Below are positions 9,143 to 17,000 of a DNA stretch of 64,000 bases, in pieces (positions within the stretch are counted from its first letter, which is position 1; each line of letters begins with the position of its first letter). A program made the translations under genes and the position numbers. A model generated the notes under the pieces. The model was given only the letters and a program-made list of their open reading frames with translations, ran no database searches and was not told the DNA's origin. This DNA is from Edaphobacter sp. (GTDB taxonomy: Bacteria > Acidobacteriota > Terriglobia > Terriglobales > Acidobacteriaceae), in NCBI RefSeq assembly GCF_028283685.1, contig NZ_JAPWKF010000007.1, positions 434,001 to 498,000 on the forward strand, given 5' to 3'.

Positions 9143-10510
9143 ATGATTACCTCAGAGCACAGTAGTCAGGAGTCATGGAGAACACACCCTGACGGTCGGT
9201 CAGAAGATCCGCGCTGGCAGGCGACAGAGCGCTTGCTTGCCAGCAGCAGCTTTGTTCGATCGGAACGCATGAGTGCCTTCCTGCGCTATATTGCCAACTG
9301 CGCCATCGAGGATCGTACTGCTGAAAGCACGGAACAGTTAATCGGGATTCGTGTCTTCGGACGTGCTCCGGGATACAACACCAGCGAGGATACGGTGGTT
9401 CGGACCACCGCACGCCAGCTCCGTCAGCGCCTGGCCCTGTACTACCAGGAAGAGGGCGCGCACGATCCGTTGCGCATTTATGTACCGCGCGGCGCCTACG
9501 TTCCATCCTTTCAGGATATGGCGTTGCAGACTCCAGCAGACGACGCCCAGACCTCTCGTCCCATGGCTGCGCCCCGCTTCGAGGAGCTGGCAGCTCCTCC
9601 CTCGCAGGAAGATGTGGTGATACCGGCTTCTGCCGATATCCATGCTCCCGCACCATCCTCCTGGAAGAAGATGGGCGGTCTCCTGCTTCTTGGGGCAGTT
9701 ATGGCGTTACTGATGCAATGGTGCATGGCGACGCTGCAGCAGCGTTCCTACCAGACGGCCCCGTTATGGAGGCAGCTCTTCGACAGTCGCCACAGGACTA
9801 TTTTCGTTCCAGGCGATGCCGGGCTGAACATGTATAACAACGAGGCGCGCCTACCGCAGCCACTTAGTTTGAATGAATACATCCAGGGACGATTCGGAAC
9901 AGCCTCAGCCAACACACCAGCATCGTTTCGGGAGCAGCACATCGTGGGTGCGCCTCTGGCGAATCGCCGCTACACCACTGTCTCCGACCTTGATCTGGAG
10001 GAACGGCTTACCCGTGCGCCGTATTATCGCGCCGACCAGTTCAGTGTGGCCTATCCCCGGGGCCTCTCTGTCGAGAGCTTTCGCAATAGGAACGTTGTCC
10101 TCGCCGGTGCTCCTGTGTATAACCCCTGGGTTGCGCTCTTCGACTCCAATCTCAACTTTCACTTCGTCTACGACAACACAAATGGCTCCAACCGCCTCTA
10201 TGTCGTCAACCGAAAGCCCAGAGCCGGAGAACCGTCGCAATACAACTTCAATGGTGACGAAGGATTTGGCTACATTGCTCTCACCGACAATCCAAATGAG
10301 GGGGGCAAGGTGCTATTGATCGAAGGGACGGCTCATCCCGGGGTGGATGCCTCCATCGCCTTTCTCTTCGACGATTCCAGAATGGGAGCCGTGGTGACCA
10401 AGGCTCTTCGCTCGCATGGCGGCTCTGGAAACTTCGAGATCCTGCTCCGCAGCCACTTTGTCGGGGCCAATGGAACCGATACCACCATCGTCAGTTCGCG
10501 ATTCTATTAG
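9143..10510 (+). CDS. Membrane-anchored protein with N-terminal winged-helix-like domain (putative one-component regulator)
   Basis: A 455-residue protein of three parts. Residues ~28-105 resemble the winged-helix-like N-terminal domain common in acidobacterial regulators (FVRSERMSAFLRYI ... VFGR ... VVRTTARQLRQRL). A proline-rich linker follows, then a single membrane span at ~177-197 (GLLLLGAVMALLMQWC) and an outside-facing C-terminal domain of ~255 residues I do not recognise. It is divergent from the giant TonB receptor, with about 200 bp between the two starts, and is a plausible sensor/regulator for that receptor operon. The start is uncertain: an in-frame ATG at 9047 would add 32 residues, and no strong ribosome site precedes either. 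Function is inferred from layout. Confidence 0.65.
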   Translation: MITSEHSSQESWRTHPDGRSEDPRWQATERLLASSSFVRSERMSAFLRYIANCAIEDRTAESTEQLIGIRVFGRAPGYNTSEDTVVRTTARQLRQRLALYYQEEGAHDPLRIYVPRGAYVPSFQDMALQTPADDAQTSRPMAAPRFEELAAPPSQEDVVIPASADIHAPAPSSWKKMGGLLLLGAVMALLMQWCMATLQQRSYQTAPLWRQLFDSRHRTIFVPGDAGLNMYNNEARLPQPLSLNEYIQGRFGTASANTPASFREQHIVGAPLANRRYTTVSDLDLEERLTRAPYYRADQFSVAYPRGLSVESFRNRNVVLAGAPVYNPWVALFDSNLNFHFVYDNTNGSNRLYVVNRKPRAGEPSQYNFNGDEGFGYIALTDNPNEGGKVLLIEGTAHPGVDASIAFLFDDSRMGAVVTKALRSHGGSGNFEILLRSHFVGANGTDTTIVSSRFY

Positions 10511-10858
10511 GACGTATTGACCTTGCGTGATCGATGCGCAAGCGATGGCCAACGATCTGAGCCTTCGCGCATACTTGTCATCGCTGCATGCGAGTTGCAG
10601 AGAGGTGAGCCGATCGAGCCACGGGCTATGCTCATCATCGATCCATATCCGATCGCGGTTTACTCAGAAGCTATCTGGACAATCTTCGGGATCAATAATG
10701 GCAAGCACGCATCGGGGGTAGTAGCGGATGGCTACCGATAAGCTGCCGCTCCCGCGCCAGACGCCGGGCACCCGCATTGCCAATGTTTCGAAATCCGTCG
10801 GTCATTTTTGATGCACTCATTAGTAGCGAGGCGTAAACGATATCAAAATGATGCCTAC
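10511..10858. other. Gene-free intergenic stretch
   Basis: About 350 bp between the convergent HTH protein and the ADOP permease. I see no convincing gene, RNA or strong hairpin here; short open frames on the + strand lack codon structure and recognisable sequence. Confidence 0.5.
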
Positions 10859-13321
10859 TCAATCATGTCTCAAAGCAGTCACAGGATTCATCTTCATGGC
10901 CTTGAATGCAGGCAGGTAGCCTGCCAGCGTGCCCACCAGCAGCAGGATTAGCGATGCACTTGCAAGCGTTATGGGGTCGGCGGGGGAGAGACCAAAGATC
11001 ATGTGCGCAATCAGCCGAGTCGCAGCAAGCGTACACGGAAGCCCCACAGCAATGCCGGCCACGGTAAGCAGGATTGCTTCGCGTAGAACCAGTTCCAGAA
11101 TGCCTCTGCGCTGTGATCCCATCGCCATGCGAATGCCAATCTCGCGGGTTCGCAATGTCACAGCGTATGACATCAGGCCGAAAAGCCCAAAGCCGGCGAT
11201 GAGCAGCGCGATGCAGGCAAACAATGTAGAGAGTGTTGCCGTCATCTGCTCATAGACAAAGGTATGTTCGCTTTTCTCTTCGAATGTCGTCATGCCAGTC
11301 GCGTACTCGTGATTAAAGGATCGTATCTCGTCAACAACGGCCTTGGTGATTTCGGTTGAGGCAGAGCCGCGCAGCAGAAGCGTTCCTCCACGGGCGAAAT
11401 CGCGGAGTTGAAGCGCAGAGGTATAGATGACAGGCGCATTGCCATCGCGAATGTCCAGAATCCGTGCGCTTTGAGCGACCCCTACAATCTCAAGATCCTG
11501 GAAATCGGGTTGAACGCCAAAACGAATATGTTTCCCGATGGGACTGCCAGTGGGAAAGAGCTGTTTTGCGATAAGGCTATCGATGATGACCACCGCAGGA
11601 TGCTGTTTGTCATCGAACCAGGTAAAGTCGCGGCCCGACATCAAGGGAATCGCAAGTGTCTTGAAGAAGCCGGGTGAAACGGCTGCGAGTGTTGCAGTGC
11701 TGTTCCCCGCGGGATTGGGATCGGATACGGTGGAGAGCGTCTCCTTCCATCCGCTGTCGCCGTTTGGCACGGAGAGGTTTGAAAAGGCGGCAGACTTGAT
11801 CGATGGCAGGTTGGTCATGGCCTCAAGAAGCTGTCTGCGATAGCTGGCTGCATCGAGTTTTTCCTTATCCTGCGGCTGTGGCGAAAGATGAGCTTCTAAC
11901 AGGCTCGCTCTCTCAAAGCCGGGATCGAAGGTGCGCAGACTCTTGAGGGTTCGCAGAAACAGCCCCGATGCCTGCAGCAGGATAAGGGAAATTGCGATCT
12001 GCGCGATGATGAGAGCCTTGCCCAGCGAGCCCAATCCATAACCAAGGGTGCGCTGGTCCACACACAGGCTTGTTGCAGGATGTTGCCGCGAGAGCTTCCA
12101 TGCCGGGATAAGACCGATAAACAATCCGGTGAGAATGGCAGTGGCCGCGGCAAAGACACCTATGCGCCAATCGGGTCTCAGATCGAGCAGCACGGGAACG
12201 GCGGTGCCCTTCGCCAGAAGACGGACCAGGAGCTGGCTGCCCCAGAAGGCGAACAGCAGGCCGGACAACGCGCCCATCGTCGAGAGGAAGAGACTTTCGA
12301 CCACGATCTGCCGAATGGCCTGCCATGGCGTGGCGCCCAGCGCGATGCGTGTGCTGATCTCGTGGCGGCGTGCGCTGGCGCGTGCCAGCATAAGGCTCGC
12401 CAGGTTGACGCAGACAACAAGCAGGATCAGCGCGACAATGCCCGAGAGCAGATAGAGCGGCTTCAGAAATTTGGACCGGAGATCAATATTTTTGCTGCCC
12501 GCGGATGCCGGGTCGATGCGGAACCGCATAGCAAGAAACGACTGGCGTCGTGGCCCTACGGTCTGCGTGGGAACAGTGTCCTCCAGCAGCCTGGGCCAGA
12601 ATGTCTGCAACTGGGTGCGCGCCTGCTCGATGCTCGTTCCCTCGTTGAGCCGCCCGGTTACGAAGAGCCACAGCATCGATCGGCTTTCAAGATCGCTCAG
12701 TTGCGCTGCTCCGGCAGGAATGGTGATCTCGGGCGGCGATCCGACGATCATCCCCGTAAACCACTTCCGCGTAACTCCGATGATGGTGAACAGCTTGCCA
12801 TCGATACGAATATCTTTGCCGACGACGGCAGGATCGCCGCCGAAACGCTCTTGCCACAGCTCATAGCCGATAACAGCAACCTGCGATACCTTGTTTCCCT
12901 GTGTGTCTCCGGGAGAGATCAGGCGGCCCATCAGCGGATTCGCGCCAAGAACGGTGTAGTAATTTCCGGTAACAGAGTGCACGAGCGATGCGGTAACGCT
13001 GCCGTTTGCTTCCACGTTGAAGTTCGCGCCCGCACTCCATCCACAGATACCGGAGAAGGCATGCTGCTCACGCTCCAGTTCGGCAAACATGGGATAGGAG
13101 ATCGGGATACTGGAGTTGTTCCGGTAGATGCCGGAGAGTTGTATGAGCTGTTCGGGATGGGGCAGCGGGAGAGGCCGGAACACAAGAGCGTTGAAGACGG
13201 TGAAGATCGCAATGGCCGCCCCGATGCCGATGGCAAGAACGATGACCACGATGGAAGCGAAACCGGGGGTCCGCGTAAACGCCCGAAGTCCGTAACGTGC
13301 ATCCTGCCGCAACGATCCCAT
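10859..13321 (-). CDS. ADOP-type FtsX/MacB-like permease (acidobacterial duplicated orphan permease)
   Basis: An 820-residue membrane protein with the duplicated MacB/FtsX layout: an N-terminal span (~22-48), a MacB-type periplasmic domain (~50-270), a first FtsX three-span block (~285-430), a second periplasmic domain (~440-680) and a second FtsX block ending in PVTALRHD. The motif RTREIGIRMAMGS in the second block is typical. MacB-like permeases normally pair with an ABC ATPase, but none is encoded next to it, which matches the 'orphan' definition of this family. Export, mechanotransmission and toxin efflux have all been suggested for relatives; the real role is unknown. Transcribed alone; the ATG at 13321 follows GAGAGG. 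Confidence 0.85.
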   Translation of the reverse strand: MGSLRQDARYGLRAFTRTPGFASIVVIVLAIGIGAAIAIFTVFNALVFRPLPLPHPEQLIQLSGIYRNNSSIPISYPMFAELEREQHAFSGICGWSAGANFNVEANGSVTASLVHSVTGNYYTVLGANPLMGRLISPGDTQGNKVSQVAVIGYELWQERFGGDPAVVGKDIRIDGKLFTIIGVTRKWFTGMIVGSPPEITIPAGAAQLSDLESRSMLWLFVTGRLNEGTSIEQARTQLQTFWPRLLEDTVPTQTVGPRRQSFLAMRFRIDPASAGSKNIDLRSKFLKPLYLLSGIVALILLVVCVNLASLMLARASARRHEISTRIALGATPWQAIRQIVVESLFLSTMGALSGLLFAFWGSQLLVRLLAKGTAVPVLLDLRPDWRIGVFAAATAILTGLFIGLIPAWKLSRQHPATSLCVDQRTLGYGLGSLGKALIIAQIAISLILLQASGLFLRTLKSLRTFDPGFERASLLEAHLSPQPQDKEKLDAASYRRQLLEAMTNLPSIKSAAFSNLSVPNGDSGWKETLSTVSDPNPAGNSTATLAAVSPGFFKTLAIPLMSGRDFTWFDDKQHPAVVIIDSLIAKQLFPTGSPIGKHIRFGVQPDFQDLEIVGVAQSARILDIRDGNAPVIYTSALQLRDFARGGTLLLRGSASTEITKAVVDEIRSFNHEYATGMTTFEEKSEHTFVYEQMTATLSTLFACIALLIAGFGLFGLMSYAVTLRTREIGIRMAMGSQRRGILELVLREAILLTVAGIAVGLPCTLAATRLIAHMIFGLSPADPITLASASLILLLVGTLAGYLPAFKAMKMNPVTALRHD

Positions 13322-13632
13322 AACGAGCCTCTCGGATACTGGTCAAATTCTAGAGGAATTTCGAGAAACGCCGAGTCGATCAGAGGAGAAAATCCAGACT
13401 CCCCGATGACGATTTCAGTCCGATGCACTCTCCGATGCACTCATTGACGGTCTCTTTCCGACGTCAAACGAACGATTCGACTTCGGCACGCCGGGGAACG
13501 AAAGATCTGGTGTCGAGTCACGAGCTATTCTGGAGTAAACCTCTACGGTCAGGTCACTGCGATTTTGCCTACCCACCAGAGATCTTCATCAGCAGACGAG
13601 TCTTCTGACAAAGCTGCACATCCAACTTGGTG
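13322..13632. other. Divergent promoter region
   Basis: About 310 bp between the divergently transcribed permease (ATG 13321) and the AraC-type regulator (ATG 13633). It must hold both promoters, but I see no recognisable operator, RNA or conserved open frame. Confidence 0.4.
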
Positions 13633-14427
13633 ATGAACGACGTGCGACAGTTCGTCCACCGGCCAGGAGGTACGCTGCGCCGCTACGTGCGTGAGATCCT
13701 GTGGATCAACTCGGAGAAATCCCGGGGACAGGTTCTACTGCCGGAGACCACGCTCACGCTCGTCTTACGACAGTCCGGTGCGGCGTCCCTGCACAACGAA
13801 ATCCTCCCTAACACCATCGTCTCCGGTCTGCAGAAACACACTCGCATGATCGAGCACGCTGCCGGCTCCTCACTCATCATCGTTCGTTTCACTGAGGTCG
13901 GTGCTCCGTCGATCCTGCATGACCGCGTCGACCTCCTGTACAACCAGACCATATCGCTCGACAATCTCTTGCCTCGGCAGCAGATCGACCATATCCAGAA
14001 CCTTCTTGCCGACACACGCGAGAGATCGGGCCAGATCCAAGCGGTGGAACGCTTTCTCTCCGGCCAAATCCGCGGGAAAAATGTTATCTCTCCGCAGATC
14101 GAAGCGGCTGCACGTATCATCCGCAACTCCCATGGACGGGCCTCCATTCGAGCGATTGCGCGTCATGCCGCCATGAGCCAAAGTGCGCTGGAGAGACACT
14201 TCCGTGCCGCAGTGGGCGCGACACCCAAAAAGCTCAGCCGTCTGGCCCGGTTGGAGCATATCTGCCGGCTGTGGGACACCGGGCAGACGCTGACAGAGAT
14301 CGCCTTCGAAGCTGGCTACTGCGATCAATCGCACATGGTGCGCGACTTCCGTCTCTTCACCGGTACGTCCCCGGAAGAGTTTTTTCGGAACGCTCGCCCA
14401 CGAAATCTGCCGATTTTTTACAAGTAG
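13633..14427 (+). CDS. AraC family transcriptional regulator
   Basis: A 264-residue regulator. The N-terminal ~150 residues resemble the ligand-sensing domain of AraC-type proteins that begin with RPGGTLRRYVREILW. Residues ~160-255 form the double helix-turn-helix DNA-binding domain, with IRAIARHAAMSQSALERHF as the first HTH and LTEIAFEAGYCDQSHMVRDF as the second. The frame is open from a TTG at 13627, but ATG 13633 is the first standard start; there is no clear ribosome site. It lies ~270 bp upstream of a DoxX-like gene and an NAD(P)H-binding gene on the same strand and likely regulates them, as is common for AraC/DoxX/oxidoreductase trios. The effector is unknown. Confidence 0.85.
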   Translation: MNDVRQFVHRPGGTLRRYVREILWINSEKSRGQVLLPETTLTLVLRQSGAASLHNEILPNTIVSGLQKHTRMIEHAAGSSLIIVRFTEVGAPSILHDRVDLLYNQTISLDNLLPRQQIDHIQNLLADTRERSGQIQAVERFLSGQIRGKNVISPQIEAAARIIRNSHGRASIRAIARHAAMSQSALERHFRAAVGATPKKLSRLARLEHICRLWDTGQTLTEIAFEAGYCDQSHMVRDFRLFTGTSPEEFFRNARPRNLPIFYK

Positions 14428-14700
14428 GGGACACCCCTCGTTCGCTACGCTCGCAGAATGAGACCTCGGTTTCGCCGTGCCCGCATTCATAGTCAATCCG
14501 GAAAAGCGAGCTTCTCGTTTGCAATGTTTCTCTGTCTTTCACTCCTGGTTCCCACCTGCAATCGCAGTTCGTCCCCTCTCAGCCTGCCAGACCACAGGGG
14601 AGTCCGTGAAGCACTATGCCCTGCTCTTGCATATCGCCCCGAACCGCCAGCCTTAGTCGCGGGAGACCGGAATCGCTCGAAATCTCTCAGAGGAACCTGA

Positions 14701-15162
14701 ATGACAAAGACGAATGCGACGATCTATTGGATAGCAACCCTGTTCGTGGTGTGCATCATGACCATCTCCGGCGTGCTCGCGATCATCCGGTCGCCCGACA
14801 TGATGAGAGCAATGGCACATCTGGGCTATCCGCCATACTTTTCAAATCTCCTGGGAGTGTCGAAGCTGGTCGGTGTCTGCGTGCTCCTCGTTCCCGGCCT
14901 TGCGAGGCTGAAGGAGTGGGCGTACGCAGGATTTGGGATTACCATTCTCAGCGCCTCCTACTCTCATCTGCTTTCGGGCGACGGACTCCTTTCCCTTGAA
15001 CCACTGGTCACGTTCGTTGCATTGATCGTCTCCTACCTGATGCGTCCTTCCAGCCGCACATTTTTGTGGCCTGTTCTGAGCAATGCCACTTCTCAAGGTG
15101 AGGCAACACAGGCCTATAGCAGCACCAAATCTTTATCGACCGACAACGATAACCAGCTATGA
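14701..15162 (+). CDS. DoxX-like family membrane protein
   Basis: A 153-residue integral membrane protein with four predicted spans (~7-28, ~50-68, ~75-93, ~98-115), matching the DoxX-like family. Family features seen are SGVLAIIRSPDMMRAMAHLGYP near the N-terminus and the KLVGVCVLLVPGLARLKEWAYAG region. Family members are associated with redox and electron-transfer membrane complexes, but most small bacterial ones have no defined substrate. The gene is followed after 13 bp by an NAD(P)-binding oxidoreductase with a strong ribosome site, so the two form an operon, probably under the AraC regulator upstream. The C-terminal ~25 residues are polar and cytoplasmic. Confidence 0.85.
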   Translation: MTKTNATIYWIATLFVVCIMTISGVLAIIRSPDMMRAMAHLGYPPYFSNLLGVSKLVGVCVLLVPGLARLKEWAYAGFGITILSASYSHLLSGDGLLSLEPLVTFVALIVSYLMRPSSRTFLWPVLSNATSQGEATQAYSSTKSLSTDNDNQL

Positions 15163-15175
15163 GGAGAAGCAAACC

Positions 15176-15802
15176 ATGAAACTCATCGTCCTGGGAGCTA
15201 CAGGAGGCATCGGTCTCGAGACCGTTCGCCAAGCCATCGAAGACGGTCATTCTGTAACAGCATTTGTGCGTTCGCCGGAGCGGCTCAAACCATTTGGCAA
15301 TCGCATCACGGTGAAGCAGGGCGACCTGTTGAATAGTATCGAGCTTGCAAAAGCAATCAGCGGTCACGATGCAATTTTGTCGGGATTCGGTCCGCGCGTG
15401 CCAGTTTCAAAAGCCGACGCCAACCTTCTCCGGGACTTCGCCACAACCCTGACAACCGCCATGCAGCATGCAGATATCCGGCGTGCCGTGATCGTATCCA
15501 CAGCTTTCCTGTTTAAGGATTCGATCGTTCCCCCAACATATCTTCTAGGCCGCCTGTTTTTCCCAGGTGTGGTTATCGATGCCACCGCAATGGAGCAGAT
15601 CATTGCGGAGAGCGGCCTCGACTGGACGATCGTGCGTCCCCCTCAACTTACTGACAAGCCGTTGACTGGTAAATACCGCGTTCAGACAGGCCATCTACCT
15701 CGTTTCGGCTTCAAAATCTCACGTGCGGATGTAGCCCGCTGTTTGATCGAAACCGCTGACGATCGTGCGTCCATCGGAAAGATTTTAGGCTTAAGCAACT
15801 AA
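15176..15802 (+). CDS. NAD(P)H-binding protein (atypical SDR, NmrA/YwnB-like)
   Basis: A 208-residue single-domain protein with an N-terminal Rossmann motif, LIVLGATGGIGLETV (residues 3-17), followed by FVRSPERL at the second strand, which suggests NADP preference. The DWTIVRPPQLTD segment near residues 144-155 is typical of atypical short-chain dehydrogenases with a nucleotide-sugar-epimerase-like fold. No classical YxxxK catalytic pair is evident, so it may be a flavin/quinone-type reductase or a redox sensor. The frame opens upstream at 15083, but ATG 15176 has a strong GAGGAG 9 nt before it and begins exactly at the Rossmann strand. Second gene of the DoxX operon. Confidence 0.85.
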   Translation: MKLIVLGATGGIGLETVRQAIEDGHSVTAFVRSPERLKPFGNRITVKQGDLLNSIELAKAISGHDAILSGFGPRVPVSKADANLLRDFATTLTTAMQHADIRRAVIVSTAFLFKDSIVPPTYLLGRLFFPGVVIDATAMEQIIAESGLDWTIVRPPQLTDKPLTGKYRVQTGHLPRFGFKISRADVARCLIETADDRASIGKILGLSN

Positions 15803-15898
15803 CGTCAGCACCTTTTCTTCTGTAAAGAGCCTTTCGAACACGCTTGGCACGTGCAATGACTTAATCGATGGTTCAACAGGATGTACCCATTCGAGCCG

Positions 15899-16726
15899 TT
15901 ATGTGTCGTGCTCAGGCTGCTGCGCATGCCTGAAACATTCAAATGCAATCTGCCTAAGCAATAGCGATTGCTGCCAGCGGTCCGATTCTTCCACGTCACG
16001 AAAGCGCCGGGCGTAATAGATGTCCGCCGCCAAGAGTTCTGGCGTAAACGTGAGAAAAGGCTGTCTGGTTGCAGACGCAGCCATATATCCGGCAATCGCT
16101 GCCGTCCACAACATTCGAAAATGCAGAATATAAGGATGCTGCTCCGGGTTCCCATCGCCGAGATCGACCTGAATCGATCCAGGATTTCCAATGCGTCCAT
16201 GCAAAAAACGTACGTTGCTTAAGATCGGAGCAATAAACTCGAGCTTTTTTTCGAAGCCTCCGTAGACCATCTCCTGGCCGGTGTACCAATGAGAGAAGTC
16301 GCCATTGAACTCCAGTGACGGAAAGCGTCGATGAAAGCCTACCGTTCGCCACATATCCTGAAAGATCGTTGCACGATGTGTTTCGACATACAGAGGAACG
16401 GAGTACCTGGCTGAAGCATCAAGAACCGCATCGATCAGACGGAAAGCATCGTCATCGTCTTCGAGACCCCAGCCCACATGCAAGGTAAGACATTCCAGTC
16501 CCAGCTGCTTCGCCTGCCCGGCACACAAGTCAGCATCCGCGGGGTTATTGACTCTTGCGGGATTTGGCTGCCAGCCAAACTTCGTGGCGATCGTGACGGA
16601 ACCGCCATAGGGCTCCAGCGCTTCGCCAAGAAGTTCTTCGTTGAGGAGCGGCCCCCTTCCAGTGACTGCACTGCAGAGCGAATACTCCTTCGGCAATCGG
16701 GGCGATGCCAGCGCACGGCCTCGCAT
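15899..16726 (-). pseudogene. Chimeric pseudogene: aldo/keto-reductase fragment fused to 5'-truncated sugar-phosphate isomerase
   Basis: From the ATG at 16726 the frame encodes 275 residues with two unrelated parts. Residues ~25-57 match the middle of aldo/keto reductases (GPLLNEELLGEALEPYGG, then IATKFGW). From about residue 58 to the end it is a xylose-isomerase-like TIM-barrel sugar phosphate isomerase/epimerase (LYVETHRATIFQDMW, EFNGDFSHWYTGQEM, FLHGRIGNPG). That isomerase lacks roughly its first 80-90 residues, and the reductase part lacks both ends. Just upstream, a reductase-like IRSAV lies in another frame, consistent with a small deletion. The junction is near 16555. It is 80 bp outside the tRNA-Gln repeat at 16809, so it looks like rearranged border DNA. 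The frame itself is open, and expression cannot be excluded. Confidence 0.65.
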
Positions 16727-16808
16727 GGTTTCGGACCTAAAAAATTGTCGATTTATATGAATAAATTCTCGCGAATGGAAATCTGACGGAGCACGAGCAA
16801 ATGTGGAC

Positions 16809-16826
16809 TTGGTTGCCTCCCAGGGA
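16809..16826 (+). repeat. Left attachment-site-like copy of tRNA-Gln 3' end
   Basis: Eighteen bases identical to 25719-25736; identity stops on both sides (C/A before, G/T after). No tRNA body surrounds it. An 18-bp identity by chance within 64 kb is very unlikely. Confidence 0.7.
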
Positions 16827-17000
16827 GTAACAAGCATTGAAAATAAGGGATATAGATCTTGCGATGGTGTACCACGCCGGCAAGTATCTCGTGAGCTTTT
16901 GCAGTCTCCGAAAAACAGAAGCAAATCAAATCAGGAAACTGCCCAATCTGCTTCGCCCAATTCAGAGATTTTTATTTTCGCGTTATACCGCAGTGAACAA

